From the NCBI RefSeq assembly GCF_900188145.1, contig NZ_FZOJ01000010.1:94204-158203 (forward strand): a stretch of 64,000 nt of DNA. The letters run 5' to 3'. Under the pieces are notes generated by a model. That model was not told where the DNA came from and made no database searches. It saw nothing but the letters and a program-made list of their open reading frames with translations. Shown one piece after another: positions 27,682 through 36,657 of the stretch; positions within the stretch are counted from its first letter, which is position 1; each line of letters begins with the position of its first letter. This stretch comes from Anaerovirgula multivorans (GTDB taxonomy: Bacteria > Bacillota > Clostridia > Peptostreptococcales > Natronincolaceae). The position numbers and the translations under genes are program-made.

Positions 27682-28668
27682 TTAAAATTTTGCCTTCTGT
27701 TTAAGATCTAAAATCATTACTTCTATGTTTAATTGATAGTTTACATTACTTCGGAAATTGTCTTTTGTTCTATCAATAATAAAAAGCATTTCTTTAATAT
27801 GACTTAAAGGAAGTTTATTAGATTGATATAGGATTTCTTCAATCTCATCTATGTTAATAATATAGTCCTTTTTTTCCGTATCTTTATATATTAAAACATC
27901 GCGATACCAACCCATCAGGATTTCTAATATTTCATCAATATGAAGCTTCTCGTCATTAAAAAACTGAACTCTTTCCAATAACTGTATAGTATTTTTGTCA
28001 ATAATATCTCTTGTTATCCTTATAATTTCTTTTCTTCTATTTTTAAAGGCTTCATCTTCTAATAGCTGTAGCGCTTTACCAACAACACCATTAGAGAAGG
28101 CAGCGATTACCTTAGCTTCTTCTATGTCAACAGATTTTTCCTTCACTAGATATTTCTGCATTTTTTCCATCGTCACTGGCAATAGCTTCATTCGTTGACA
28201 TCTTGAAACAATAGTAGGCAATAGACTGGTGGCATTAGCGGTCAAGAGTATCATGGTGGCATATTCTGGTGGTTCCTCTAGGGTTTTCAAAAGGGCATTT
28301 TGCGCCTGAAGGGTCATTTTATCTGCATCACAAATAATATAGACCTTTTGGCTACCTTCATAGGGTTTCATTTGAAGGTTCTTTTGCATCTGCCTTATGG
28401 CCTCTATTTTAATAGAACCCTCCTCCTGCAGCCATTGTATCTCAGGATGATTCCCATGCTCCAGCTTTTTACAGCTAATACATCGATTGCAGGGCCTTTT
28501 CCCTTCTCCTCTACAGCAGATTCCCTTGGCTAATTGATAGGCAATCTTTTTTTTACCTAATCCTCTTTGTCCCTCTAGCAAATAGGCGTGAACTAACTGT
28601 TTCTTTTCTAATGCTTTTTTTAAGTTTTCCTTTAGTCTTTCCTGCCCTAATATACAATTAAAGCCCAT
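27682..28668 (-). CDS. holB: DNA polymerase III delta-prime subunit
   Basis: HolB is a clamp-loader subunit. The 328-residue protein has the AAA+ P-loop GQRGLGKKKIAYQLAKG, a four-cysteine zinc module (CCRGEGKRPCNRCISC), ICDADKMTLQAQNALLKTLE (Walker B and sensor region) and SRCQRMK. The P-loop Gly-Lys-Lys is a variant of GKT, as is usual in delta-prime, which does not hydrolyse ATP. It follows darA and precedes ricT. Confidence 0.95.
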   Translation of the reverse strand: MGFNCILGQERLKENLKKALEKKQLVHAYLLEGQRGLGKKKIAYQLAKGICCRGEGKRPCNRCISCKKLEHGNHPEIQWLQEEGSIKIEAIRQMQKNLQMKPYEGSQKVYIICDADKMTLQAQNALLKTLEEPPEYATMILLTANATSLLPTIVSRCQRMKLLPVTMEKMQKYLVKEKSVDIEEAKVIAAFSNGVVGKALQLLEDEAFKNRRKEIIRITRDIIDKNTIQLLERVQFFNDEKLHIDEILEILMGWYRDVLIYKDTEKKDYIINIDEIEEILYQSNKLPLSHIKEMLFIIDRTKDNFRSNVNYQLNIEVMILDLKQKAKF

Positions 28669-28686
28669 ACGTATCCTCGCTCTCTT

Positions 28687-29016
28687 TTACAGCTTAACAT
28701 ACTTCTCAACGTCTACAACAAAAACCGTTGCTCCTCCTACGGTTACTTCTATAGGGTATGGTATAAAAACACCAGTTGTTCCAGAGACAGGTGCTGGTGA
28801 AGTAGCCAATTCCCGTCTAGACTCACAGTTGTTCTTTATGATACCAATCACCTTATCTACTTCTTCATCCTCTGTCCCAACTAAAAGGGTGGTGTTCCCT
28901 GCTCGTAAAAAGCCCCCTGTAGTCGCTAGCTTTGTTATTCGATACTTATTGTTGGTTAACTCTTCAATAAGACCTCCCGCATCTTCATCATGAACAATAG
29001 CTATTACTAATTTCAT
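28687..29016 (-). CDS. darA: cyclic-di-AMP receptor DarA (PstA/YaaQ)
   Basis: DarA is a trimeric PII-like protein that binds cyclic di-AMP in the cytoplasm. The 109-residue protein has MKLVIAIVHDEDAGGLIEEL at the start, the TKLATTGGFLRAGNTTLLVG signature and the end VGGATVFVVDVEKY. The start at 29016 follows GAGGGAGGG; a longer frame start at 29046 would place the ribosome site inside the gene. It is upstream of holB as in Bacillus. Confidence 0.95.
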   Translation of the reverse strand: MKLVIAIVHDEDAGGLIEELTNNKYRITKLATTGGFLRAGNTTLLVGTEDEEVDKVIGIIKNNCESRRELATSPAPVSGTTGVFIPYPIEVTVGGATVFVVDVEKYVKL

Positions 29017-29239
29017 AGAATACCCTCCCTCTATTATTTTTTTCATATCTTTAAGCTGTTTCGCAAATTTTATTAAAAATCTATTTTCCTCATTATATCA
29101 AAAAAATCTAGAAGATACATAATTTTTATACAACATCTTCACTATTTATCATAATATATTTCTTTAGTGTAAAGATAGTATATCTTGGCTTGATTTAGAC
29201 ATCCTAAATAGATGAATAAAAAATATTTTTCTATTTATA

Positions 29240-29300
29240 GCCAAGGGCGAAACCGTAGACTCTGTGTATTAAAATTAAAATATATCGGCGTATATTCATA
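29240..29300 (+). repeat. right half of repeat R2
   Basis: GGGCGAAACCGTAGACTC and TGTGTATTAAAATTAAA, ending GGCGTATATTCATA, match only the right half of R2. It forms the leader immediately in front of the gerA-type operon. The rest of the 300-base gap is AT-rich. Confidence 0.65.
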
Positions 29301-29317
29301 TTATGGAGGGAAATAGC

Positions 29318-30844
29318 ATGTTTAGAAAAATCATTGGTATGATGAAATATCTAAAATATTCTCCAGTCAATCGTCACAGCCTTACTCCCCTCCCTGAGGA
29401 GGTTGAGGAAAAGCTTTCCTTGGATATAGGGGTAACGAAAAATCGGCTAGAGGAAATTTTTCATCATAGTCAAGGCTTTACCATTAGATCCTTTAAAATC
29501 AAAACCTATCCTAAAAATAAAGCCTTTATCTGTTATGTCAAGGGATTGGTAGATACCGATACAATGGAATTAAATGTTATAAAGCCCTTGATGAATGAGG
29601 ATATTTCTCATTATTTAGCTCTAAAAACCTCAAAAACCATCGCAAATACTTTAATAGAAGAAATCATTACTTCAGTAAATGCCTTCTCCCTTCAATCTTT
29701 GAATCAAGTGGTAGAACATCTTTTAAAGGGGTATGCCGTTATTATTATAGATGGAAGTCCTTCTGCTGTGGCTATCTTTGTAACTGATTGGGAGACTAGG
29801 GGAATATCAGAGCCTTCAGCAGAAATGGTACTACGGGGACCAAGGGAAGGGTTTAATGAAAATCTTGCCACCAATATTACTATGATTCGCAGGAAGGTAA
29901 AGAGCCCTAAACTAAAGTTTGAATTCATTACAAGGGGAATTTATTCTAAGACAGATTTAGCCATCTGCTATATTGAAGGTATTGCTAACCATAAAATTGT
30001 TGAAGAGGTGAAAAGCCGTATTGAAAAAATCAATATTGATGCAGTTTTAGAATCCGGCTATATTGAAGAGTTTATAGACGATCAACCTTTTTGTATTTTT
30101 CCCACCATAGGTACCACAGAAAAGCCAGATGTGGTGGTAGGGAAAATTTTTGAAGGCAGAGTAGCTATATTATGTGATGGTACTCCCTTTGTTTTAACAG
30201 TTCCCCATTTATTTGTGGAGCACCTGCAAACCAGTGAAGACTATTATATAAAGTGGCCCTTTGCCAGTATTCTTAGAATCATTCGCTTTTTAGCTTTACT
30301 TTTAACTACAGTCTTACCAGCAGCCTATGTAGCAATGCAGACCTTTCATCATGAAATTATACCTTTTCGGTTGTTTTTGTCCAGTGCTACTGCTAGAGAG
30401 CCTATACCGATTTCTTCAGTTACTGAAGCTTTTATGATGATTGTAATTTTCAAGTTGATTCAAGAAGCAGGAGTTCGAATGCCTAAACCAGTGGGTCAAG
30501 CAGTAAGCATCATAGGAGCTATTGTATTAGGACAGGCCATCGTGGAGGCGGGAGTGGCCAGCCCTCTAATGGTCATTGTGATTGCCATCACCGCCATCAG
30601 TAGTTTTATTGTATCTGCCTTAGAAAATACTGCTTTCATTATTAGAATACTCTTATTAATTTTGGCAAGCATCGTGGGTTTTTACGGCATTGTTTTTGGC
30701 CTTATTGTGATTTTTGTTTATATGTGTAACTTAAGGTCCTTTGGGATAGAGTACTTATTCCCCTTTGCTCCAACATCTGTTGAAGATTTGAAAGATACCT
30801 TTATTCGGACTCCACTATGGATGTTATTGATTAAAAGAAGATAG
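29318..30844 (+). CDS. spore germination protein, GerAA/GerKA family
   Basis: This is the A subunit of a germinant receptor in the spore inner membrane. The 508-residue protein has a large soluble N-terminal region with the SAVAIFVTDWETRGISEPSA segment and the ILCDGTPFVLTVPHLFVEHL motif near residue 292. Five or so membrane helices follow (about 320-470). GGAGGG at 29305-29310 selects the ATG at 29318 over a longer frame start that lies inside the ribosome site. It heads an operon of four genes. Confidence 0.94.
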   Translation: MFRKIIGMMKYLKYSPVNRHSLTPLPEEVEEKLSLDIGVTKNRLEEIFHHSQGFTIRSFKIKTYPKNKAFICYVKGLVDTDTMELNVIKPLMNEDISHYLALKTSKTIANTLIEEIITSVNAFSLQSLNQVVEHLLKGYAVIIIDGSPSAVAIFVTDWETRGISEPSAEMVLRGPREGFNENLATNITMIRRKVKSPKLKFEFITRGIYSKTDLAICYIEGIANHKIVEEVKSRIEKINIDAVLESGYIEEFIDDQPFCIFPTIGTTEKPDVVVGKIFEGRVAILCDGTPFVLTVPHLFVEHLQTSEDYYIKWPFASILRIIRFLALLLTTVLPAAYVAMQTFHHEIIPFRLFLSSATAREPIPISSVTEAFMMIVIFKLIQEAGVRMPKPVGQAVSIIGAIVLGQAIVEAGVASPLMVIVIAITAISSFIVSALENTAFIIRILLLILASIVGFYGIVFGLIVIFVYMCNLRSFGIEYLFPFAPTSVEDLKDTFIRTPLWMLLIKRR

Positions 30845-30866
30845 GTTTTGGAGAGTGTATAGATTT

Positions 30867-32024
30867 ATGAAAAAAATACTTCTATTTATTATCATTATTT
30901 TACAAATAATCACCCTTCCCGGCTGTTGGAATCAGAGGGAAATCAATGATTTAGTCATTGCCTTGGCCTTAGGGGTGGATATAATTGAGGATAAACAGAT
31001 TCAATTAACCGTTCAGGCGGTGATTCCTAGAAAGCTAGGGAGAGATGGGGTAGAGGGAAGTGCCGCTGTTACTTATACAGAAACCGGCAAAACCATTTTT
31101 GAAGCCCTAAGAAAGGTGGCTACCGTCTCCAGTCATAAAATCTATATCGGTCATATACAGTTAATCGTCTTTGGAGAAAGTGTAGCAATGGAAGGGATAC
31201 AAAGAACAATTGACTTTTTAGAGAGGGATCATGAGTTCAGACGGCAAGCGGTACCCATTGTATCTAAGGGTATGTCGGCTAAGGAGCTTTTAGAGATAGA
31301 AAGTATTTATGAAGCCCTACCGGCAGTTCACATAGTCAATGCCTTAAAAAATAATGAACATGTGGGATTTTCTAGGAATCTTATTTTAATGGATGCTTTT
31401 GAAGAGTATAATACCATAGGGCATCATTTGGTTCTAGGTACCATCTCAAAAGCAGAAAAGGAAAATCCCCAGTATATAAGGGATCTTCACATCCAGGGCA
31501 CAGGGGTTTTTGGAAAGGATAGACTAATAGGCTATCTCGGTCCCTACGAAACCCGAGGTTACCTATGGATTGTGGGGGAGGTAAAGGGAGGTATTTTAGT
31601 AGTCCCCCCCAGAGGAAAGCCGGATGAATTGATAGGCATGGAAATTATCAATGCAGAGTCCAAGATGGATGTTGAAATAGTGGATGGTCAAATGGTTTTA
31701 AAGGTGCATATTAAGGAGGAAGGAAACATCGGTGATCAACAGAACCCAAAGGATCATACGGACCCTGCGGGGCTGCTTCATCTACAAAGAGAAAAAGAAA
31801 AGCTCATTAGAATGGAGGTAACTAGAGTTTTCGATATTGCCCAAAATGATTTTCAGGTGGATTTTTTCGGTTTTGGTGAACTGGTCTATAGAAAATATCC
31901 AAAGCTTTGGAAGGAGATTCAAGAGGATTGGGATGAAATCTTTACCAATTGCCCTATAGAAATTACAGTTGAAGCAAAAGTTGAAAGAACAGGACAAATA
32001 TTAGCTCCTTCCATCAGTGACTAG
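30867..32024 (+). CDS. spore germination lipoprotein, GerAC family
   Basis: This is the C subunit of a germinant receptor, 385 residues, with a lipoprotein signal ending in LPGC and the family start CWNQREINDLVIALALGVDI. Downstream motifs such as SHKIYIGHIQLIVFGES and ARNLILMD-like text fit the family. The ATG at 30867 is preferred over the GTG at 30855, because the GGAGAG lies too near the GTG. It is followed by a 71-residue gene. Confidence 0.92.
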   Translation: MKKILLFIIIILQIITLPGCWNQREINDLVIALALGVDIIEDKQIQLTVQAVIPRKLGRDGVEGSAAVTYTETGKTIFEALRKVATVSSHKIYIGHIQLIVFGESVAMEGIQRTIDFLERDHEFRRQAVPIVSKGMSAKELLEIESIYEALPAVHIVNALKNNEHVGFSRNLILMDAFEEYNTIGHHLVLGTISKAEKENPQYIRDLHIQGTGVFGKDRLIGYLGPYETRGYLWIVGEVKGGILVVPPRGKPDELIGMEIINAESKMDVEIVDGQMVLKVHIKEEGNIGDQQNPKDHTDPAGLLHLQREKEKLIRMEVTRVFDIAQNDFQVDFFGFGELVYRKYPKLWKEIQEDWDEIFTNCPIEITVEAKVERTGQILAPSISD

Positions 32025-32036
32025 GTGGTGATTACT

Positions 32037-32252
32037 ATGTTTATGGTTATAGTTATCATATTTGCAATTTTAGCTTTAACCTTATTTGATTTGCCTTTTT
32101 TGTTTAAAAAAAAGAATCCATTAGCAACCTTTACCTATTATTTTTTGATTTTGATAGGAATCTTTATCGCCTATATCAATATACAGGATCTTCCTGTGGC
32201 TTCTCCAGCAATTTATATTGAAAAACTTATAGACCTTATCATAAGGAGGTGA
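32037..32252 (+). CDS. small two-helix membrane protein of the ger operon (D-subunit-like)
   Basis: The 71-residue protein has two hydrophobic helices (about residues 1-18 and 32-52) joined by a basic loop (LFKKKNPLATFTYY). It sits between the C and B subunit genes. Small two-helix D genes that modulate germination are known in some Bacillus gerA-type operons, which is the basis of the call; sequence similarity cannot be tested here. GGTGGTG precedes the ATG at 32037. Confidence 0.65.
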   Translation: MFMVIVIIFAILALTLFDLPFLFKKKNPLATFTYYFLILIGIFIAYINIQDLPVASPAIYIEKLIDLIIRR

Positions 32253-32258
32253 CTTTCT

Positions 32259-33347
32259 ATGAAAAAACAGGTGCTTATCTCCTCGTTCCAATTTTGTATC
32301 TTATTAATAGGATTTTTATTAGGCAGTACAGTTATTCTGGTTCCCGGCAGCCATGCAAATCAGAATGCATGGCTAGCCTATGTCATCGGTTGGCTGGGGG
32401 GATTTTTGTTATTTTCTATATACATAGCTCTTTATAAGCGACACCCTGAAAAAACCTTAGTAGAAATACACCAACTATTGTTAGGAAAATGGCTGGGTAA
32501 TCTCCTATCCATCCTTTATATATGGTACTTTCTTCATCTGGGCTCATTAGTATTGAGGAATTTTACAGAATATACGCTTACCATAAGTCTGCCAGAAACC
32601 CCCTTGTGGTTTATGACGGTTTTATACACCCTGGTTATTGCTTATTCTGTTAAAAGCGGTCTAGAGGTAACCAGCCGGACGGCTGAGCTGATTGTTCCCT
32701 TTATTTTTCTGTTTCAAATAGGAATTACACTGCTACTAGTACCCCATATGAAATTTTCCAACCTACTACCTTTTTTAGAGGATGGATTAAAACCTGTATT
32801 AGATGCTTCTTTTTCAGTCCTCACCTTTCCCTTTGGAGAAACAGTGGTGTTTCTGATGCTGTTTCCCTATTTAAACGATAGAAAAAAACTGAAAAGAAAC
32901 TTTATTATATCCTTCCTACTGGCAGGAGGGCTGTTGCTCATAGCTGTCTTTAGGGAAATAACAATTTTAGGAGAGCTGGGAATTGAAAGAAAGATTTTTC
33001 CCCCTCATCTTTCCACCAAAAAAATTGAGGTTCTTAATTTTGACCCCTTAATCGGTGTTATGTTTTTTATCACTGGAGCCACAAAAATCTGTGTCTGTTA
33101 TCTTGCTTCAGTGATTGGTCTAGCCCAACTGACAAAATCCAATGACCATCGAGTATTTGTCTACCCTATTGGTATTATATTGGCAGGCTTATCCATTTGG
33201 ATTTATGCCAGTGCTCCTCAAATGCTTTCCTGGGCCATTGAGGTGTGGCCCTATTATTCTATTCCCTTCCAGATCGTTATACCTATTGCTTTATTATGTA
33301 TTAGCCTTTTAAAAGGGAAAAAAAAGTCAAAGAAAGCCTCTTCTTAA
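32259..33347 (+). CDS. spore germination permease, GerAB family
   Basis: This is the B subunit of the germinant receptor, an amino-acid-permease-fold membrane protein of 362 residues and about ten helices that senses the germinant. It begins KKQVLISSFQFCILLIGFLL. An ideal AAGGAGGTGA ribosome site precedes the ATG. It ends the A-C-D-B operon and is followed by a bidirectional terminator. Confidence 0.92.
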   Translation: MKKQVLISSFQFCILLIGFLLGSTVILVPGSHANQNAWLAYVIGWLGGFLLFSIYIALYKRHPEKTLVEIHQLLLGKWLGNLLSILYIWYFLHLGSLVLRNFTEYTLTISLPETPLWFMTVLYTLVIAYSVKSGLEVTSRTAELIVPFIFLFQIGITLLLVPHMKFSNLLPFLEDGLKPVLDASFSVLTFPFGETVVFLMLFPYLNDRKKLKRNFIISFLLAGGLLLIAVFREITILGELGIERKIFPPHLSTKKIEVLNFDPLIGVMFFITGATKICVCYLASVIGLAQLTKSNDHRVFVYPIGIILAGLSIWIYASAPQMLSWAIEVWPYYSIPFQIVIPIALLCISLLKGKKKSKKASS

Positions 33348-33372
33348 CCTGAGCTTAAGAGGAGGCTTTTAA
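33330..33372. terminator. terminator shared by the ger operon and tmk
   Basis: AAAGCCTCTTCTTAA and TTAAGAGGAGGCTTT form a long imperfect stem overlapping the end of the permease gene, with T/A runs on both sides. Confidence 0.75.
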
Positions 33373-33397
33373 TGTCACGGGGCTGGTTCGTTTATCA

Positions 33398-34027
33398 TCA
33401 TTTTGCAGCATCTATTAATTGTAGCAGTAAATCTTCAATATCTTTACTGATGGCAGTGATTCCTCGATCTGCCTTTACTACCTTCATTCTACTTGGATCC
33501 TTTTTAGCCAAATCTAAATAGGTATTATATACCGTCATATGAAAATCTATTTTTTCCTGCTCCAACCGATCTACCTTCTTGGAATCAATACGTTTCAAAC
33601 TGGTTTCAGGAGAAATATCGAAAAAAATCGTTAAATCCGGCTTTAATCCTTGGGTGGCGAAGTCGTTAATGGCCTTCACTGCCTCTTGTCCTAGACCCCT
33701 AGCTCCTCCTTGATAGGCAATGCTGGAATCCACAAATCGATCACATAGGACTACTTTTTCCTCCTGCAGAGCGGGAACTATGAGTTCCTTTACATGCTGG
33801 GCTCTTGAGGCGGCATATAACAGGGCTTCCGTAGTATCCGCCATTTCTTGGTGCTGTCTATCTAAGATAATGTCTCTAATTTTTTCTCCGATGATGGTAC
33901 CTCCTGGCTCTCTTGTAAGAAGGACTTCAAATCCTCTTTGTTGGAAAAACTTTTCCATAAATGCCATCTGGGTACTTTTTCCAGCTCCATCTAAGCCTTC
34001 AATTGATATAAATAAGCCCGTCTTCAT
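33398..34027 (-). CDS. tmk: thymidylate kinase
   Basis: Tmk phosphorylates dTMP to dTDP. The 209-residue protein shows the P-loop IEGLDGAGKSTQMAFME, the DR motif CDRFVDSSIAYQGGARGLG (lid-flanking) and LTREPGGTIIGEKIR. It follows the YaaO-like decarboxylase gene, as in Bacillus, but the usual next gene darA is separated from it by the ger operon on the other strand. Confidence 0.96.
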   Translation of the reverse strand: MKTGLFISIEGLDGAGKSTQMAFMEKFFQQRGFEVLLTREPGGTIIGEKIRDIILDRQHQEMADTTEALLYAASRAQHVKELIVPALQEEKVVLCDRFVDSSIAYQGGARGLGQEAVKAINDFATQGLKPDLTIFFDISPETSLKRIDSKKVDRLEQEKIDFHMTVYNTYLDLAKKDPSRMKVVKADRGITAISKDIEDLLLQLIDAAK

Positions 34028-34050
34028 TGTCTCACCTTGTATAATGCGCT

Positions 34051-34180
34051 TATAGATATGCGTTTATAAATTCTAATACACTAAGAGCTGCATTTGCAGT
34101 CCTTGACTACGGTTTTAAGGCAAGGACGAAACCGTAGCTCCTGTGTATTAAAATTAAAGCATAGAGACGTATATCTATAG
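34051..34180 (-). repeat. MITE-like repeat R2, best full copy
   Basis: The left end TATAGATATGCG, then TTATAAATTCTAATACAC, is inverted at the right end as GTGTATTAAAATTAAAG, then ACGTATATCTATA. Inside are GCAGTCCTTGACTACGGTTT and GACGAAACCGTAG, which pair as CTACGGTTT/AAACCGTAG. There is no coding capacity. It lies upstream of tmk and downstream of the decarboxylase gene. Confidence 0.8.
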
Positions 34181-34220
34181 AAATTGCATTACCCTTTCTA
34201 TTAAATCAAATATAATTTTT

Positions 34221-34255
34221 AAACTCTATATGAATTTTAATATACTATCACATAT
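34221..34255 (-). repeat. fragment of repeat R2
   Basis: ATGAATTTTAATATACTA followed by ATATCTATA is an end fragment of R2, placed just after the stop codon of the decarboxylase gene. Confidence 0.4.
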
Positions 34256-35704
34256 CTATAATGATATCAGCACTTCTATTTCTTTATATTCTTGATCCTT
34301 TAGCCCGGTTATTTCCATTCCCTTCTTCATCATAGCCTTTACATAGATAATCATTTCTTCCTCTATGACCTCCCCTGGGATCAATATAGGTATCCCTGGA
34401 GGATAGGGAATAAAGTATTCTCCACTGACTTGGCCTATACTTTCCTCTATTCTTACTTTTTTCTTCTCTCGATAGAGTGCTTCTCTTGGAGTAAAAATTC
34501 TCTTTGGTATAGAATAGGAATAGAAGGGCATCCCTGCAATTTCCTCTTCTCCTTTTTCTTTGGAAAGAGAAGCTAATGCTTCATAAAGCTGCTCAAAATC
34601 TTCTCGGTCATTCCCAATAGAGGTCATTCCCAATACTCCGTAGATATTAGATAATTCCATTTGAATGCCAAAATTGGTTCTTAGCTTGTTTTCCAGTTCG
34701 TAACCACTTATTTTGTTTTCATTCATACTAATCCATAGTCTAGTGCCATCCATAGCCTTGATAAAGTCCTTGCCTACCCGTTCCTTCCCTAAAACAGTAA
34801 CCCCCTCAACAGCCTTCATTTTTTCCTTAAATGCCTCCATATGACCTAGCAGCTCCTGCATCAATTGCCTACCGTGATTCTGATAGATCGTGGTAGCCAA
34901 GTCAAGGGAAGCCATTAAGATATAGGAAGGGCTAGAGCTCTGGTGTAGCCGCAACATAAATTTTAACTTTTCTCTATCCATTCGATTTCCTTGTACATGC
35001 AGCATAGAACTTTGAGTAAAGGCCGGCAAGGTTTTATGAATGCTTTGCACTACAGCATCAGCACCACAGGCTAAGGCTGTCATAGGCAGTTCATCACTTA
35101 ATCCTAAATGGGCACCATGGGCTTCATCCACCAAAAGCACTTTTCCATGATGATGAACTATTTTTGCTATTGTCTTTAAATCACTGGCAAAACCATGGTA
35201 GGTAGGATAAGGGATTACTACCGCCTTAGCATCCGGATTCTCTTTTAGTTTCTTTTCTACTTCCTCAGGAGAGATACCAAGGGCAATTCCCTCCTGAATA
35301 TCCATTTCTGTATAGAGATAGACTGGAACTAAGTCCCCTAAAATAGTAATATTAATAACCGATTGATGGCAGTTTCGCCCTATAATGATTTTGTCTCCGG
35401 GAGAAGTAGCAGCCATAATCATGCTATATATACCAGAGGTGCTTCCATTGATTAAAAAGAAGGTCTCTTCACTTTTAAAGACCTCACTAGCCCTCTCCTG
35501 CGCCTGCTTAATTACTTCTTTAGCATTATGCAGGTTGTCTGTACCGATGATTTCGGTTGTATCAATGTTGGTTAAATAGTCTCTAAAATTTTTAAAGTTG
35601 AATTTTTTGAATATTTTTCCATTTTTGTGACCCGGCATATGAAAGGATTTGAGCTTTTCTTGTTGAAGCTCTAGCAATCGATCTAATAGTGGTGTTTCCT
35701 TCAT
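34256..35704 (-). CDS. Orn/Lys/Arg decarboxylase, YaaO-like
   Basis: This is a 482-residue PLP-dependent decarboxylase paralogous to the one at 3849-5309. The PLP lysine lies in SIHKTLPAFTQSS and the aspartate in VDEAHGAHLGLS. Its wording (HKTLPAFTQSS) and its place directly before tmk are as in Bacillus YaaO. Substrate choice among lysine, ornithine and arginine cannot be read from sequence. AAGGAGGATC precedes the ATG. Confidence 0.9.
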   Translation of the reverse strand: MKETPLLDRLLELQQEKLKSFHMPGHKNGKIFKKFNFKNFRDYLTNIDTTEIIGTDNLHNAKEVIKQAQERASEVFKSEETFFLINGSTSGIYSMIMAATSPGDKIIIGRNCHQSVINITILGDLVPVYLYTEMDIQEGIALGISPEEVEKKLKENPDAKAVVIPYPTYHGFASDLKTIAKIVHHHGKVLLVDEAHGAHLGLSDELPMTALACGADAVVQSIHKTLPAFTQSSMLHVQGNRMDREKLKFMLRLHQSSSPSYILMASLDLATTIYQNHGRQLMQELLGHMEAFKEKMKAVEGVTVLGKERVGKDFIKAMDGTRLWISMNENKISGYELENKLRTNFGIQMELSNIYGVLGMTSIGNDREDFEQLYEALASLSKEKGEEEIAGMPFYSYSIPKRIFTPREALYREKKKVRIEESIGQVSGEYFIPYPPGIPILIPGEVIEEEMIIYVKAMMKKGMEITGLKDQEYKEIEVLISL

Positions 35705-35798
35705 CTAAGATCCTCCTTTTTAATAAGTTTCAGAGATTTCCTTTTATAGATAACCAACCCTATAGCTTGATAAAATTCATTGCATTTTTTTGAATCTA

Positions 35799-35884
35799 CC
35801 ATCTTGAGTGATAGTGAAGGATCTTGCAAAGTAAAGAATCTTTTTTTATATTGATCAAGATTCTTCGCTATGCTCAGAATGACA
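35799..35884. repeat. inverted repeat R3, copy 1
   Basis: The arms are related to TGTCATTCTGAGC, then GAAGGATCT, and its inverse AGATTCTTCGCTATGCTCAG, then AATGACA, around an AT-rich loop. The left arm is degraded here. This wording is a widely dispersed bacterial intergenic repeat. The gap 35705-36043 holds nothing else I can name. Confidence 0.7.
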
Positions 35885-36043
35885 CTAACCTTAAAAATAT
35901 GCCTTTTTATCTATTAATAATTCGATAATAATCGTGCTTTTCCCTTTTAGGTATAGAATATTTATTTTTTAGAAATACTAAAATCATAGACACTATATGT
36001 CTAGAGAAAAAGCCACAAAAAATCTGTAAAGGTGGTGGCCTAT

Positions 36044-36217
36044 TTGAATAATAAAATTACCAATTTAAAAAATTTAGTTCAAGCCTATAGCAACAGAAAA
36101 TCTGATATGGAGATTTCTCATATGCTGGATATTTCTATTGATAAAGTAAAAAGCCAGCGAAAAGAAAATTTACGAAATAATCTGCAGACAAAAATGAAGC
36201 AGAATAGAAAAAAGTAG
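36044..36217 (+). CDS. 57-residue protein with HTH-like segment, unknown
   Basis: I do not recognise a family. AAAGGTGG lies eight bases before a TTG start. The protein is basic; KSDMEISHMLDISIDKVKSQ resembles a helix-turn-helix (turn near MLDIS). The stop codon and last lysines are supplied by the first unit of repeat R1 copy 4, so the end may have been altered by insertion. It could be a small regulator or a remnant. Nearby csfB runs on the other strand. Confidence 0.5.
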   Translation: MNNKITNLKNLVQAYSNRKSDMEISHMLDISIDKVKSQRKENLRNNLQTKMKQNRKK

Positions 36218-36291
36218 ATGACAAAAAGTAGATGACCAAAAGTAGATGACCAAAATCTATGATTTTGAGTCAATCACTTTCACAGAGTGCA
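36209..36291 (-). repeat. terminator-linked repeat R1, copy 4 with extra units
   Basis: Three tandem AAAGTAGATGAC units precede the hairpin (CCAAAATC/GATTTTG). The right side GTCAATCACTTTCACAGAGT, then GC, is nearly canonical. It follows the csfB terminator on the minus strand. Confidence 0.85.
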
Positions 36292-36304
36292 ACACTTAAA
36301 TAAA

Positions 36305-36330
36305 TAAAGGGACTTTTAGAGTCCCTTTTC
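36305..36330 (-). terminator. terminator of csfB
   Basis: AAGGGAC and GTCCCTT form a stem followed on the minus strand by TTATTTATTT. Confidence 0.7.
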
Positions 36331-36333
36331 TTC

Positions 36334-36516
36334 TTAAGCTTTTTTTAAGAATTGCTTCCAAATATTTTTGATTTTCTTTTTGTATACCTCATATTTTAAT
36401 TGGTCTATGGGAGTATGTATCATCTCTCGTTCGCAGTTTCCACATATGTATTGGTTTAACAAGACAATTCCTGTACTGGTTTTACCATTGCAAATACAAC
36501 ATTGTAACCCTTCACT
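36334..36516 (-). CDS. csfB: anti-sigma factor Gin (CsfB)
   Basis: Gin inhibits sigma-G, and sigma-E in Bacillus, to keep forespore and mother-cell transcription in order. The 60-residue protein has the two-CxxC zinc signature (CCICNGKTSTG and CGNCERE), then DQLKYEVYKKKIKNIWKQFL as in clostridial Gin. The ATG at 36516 follows GGTGATTTTG; a longer frame start adds an unrelated segment. In Bacillus csfB lies near yaaO-tmk, as here. Confidence 0.85.
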   Translation of the reverse strand, partial: SEGLQCCICNGKTSTGIVLLNQYICGNCEREMIHTPIDQLKYEVYKKKIKNIWKQFLKKA

Positions 36517-36626
36517 CATCAAAATCACCAGCCTCATGAAATAATTGTATTTTGATTGTCGCCCTATATTAACTATTTTATTCAATATACTAGTACATTG
36601 TTAATGGATTTATAAAGAAAAATAGT

Positions 36627-36657
36627 CCTTTCCCTACTTAATGGAAGAAGACTATTT
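36627..36657 (-). terminator. terminator of the 64-residue membrane protein gene
   Basis: AAATAGTC and GACTATTT close a hairpin overlapping the last codons of the gene, followed by AT-rich sequence. Confidence 0.5.

Noticed and set aside
28668..29318. A promoter with TATAAT at 29092-29097 for darA
   Set aside because: No acceptable -35 element lies at the right distance, so it was not listed.
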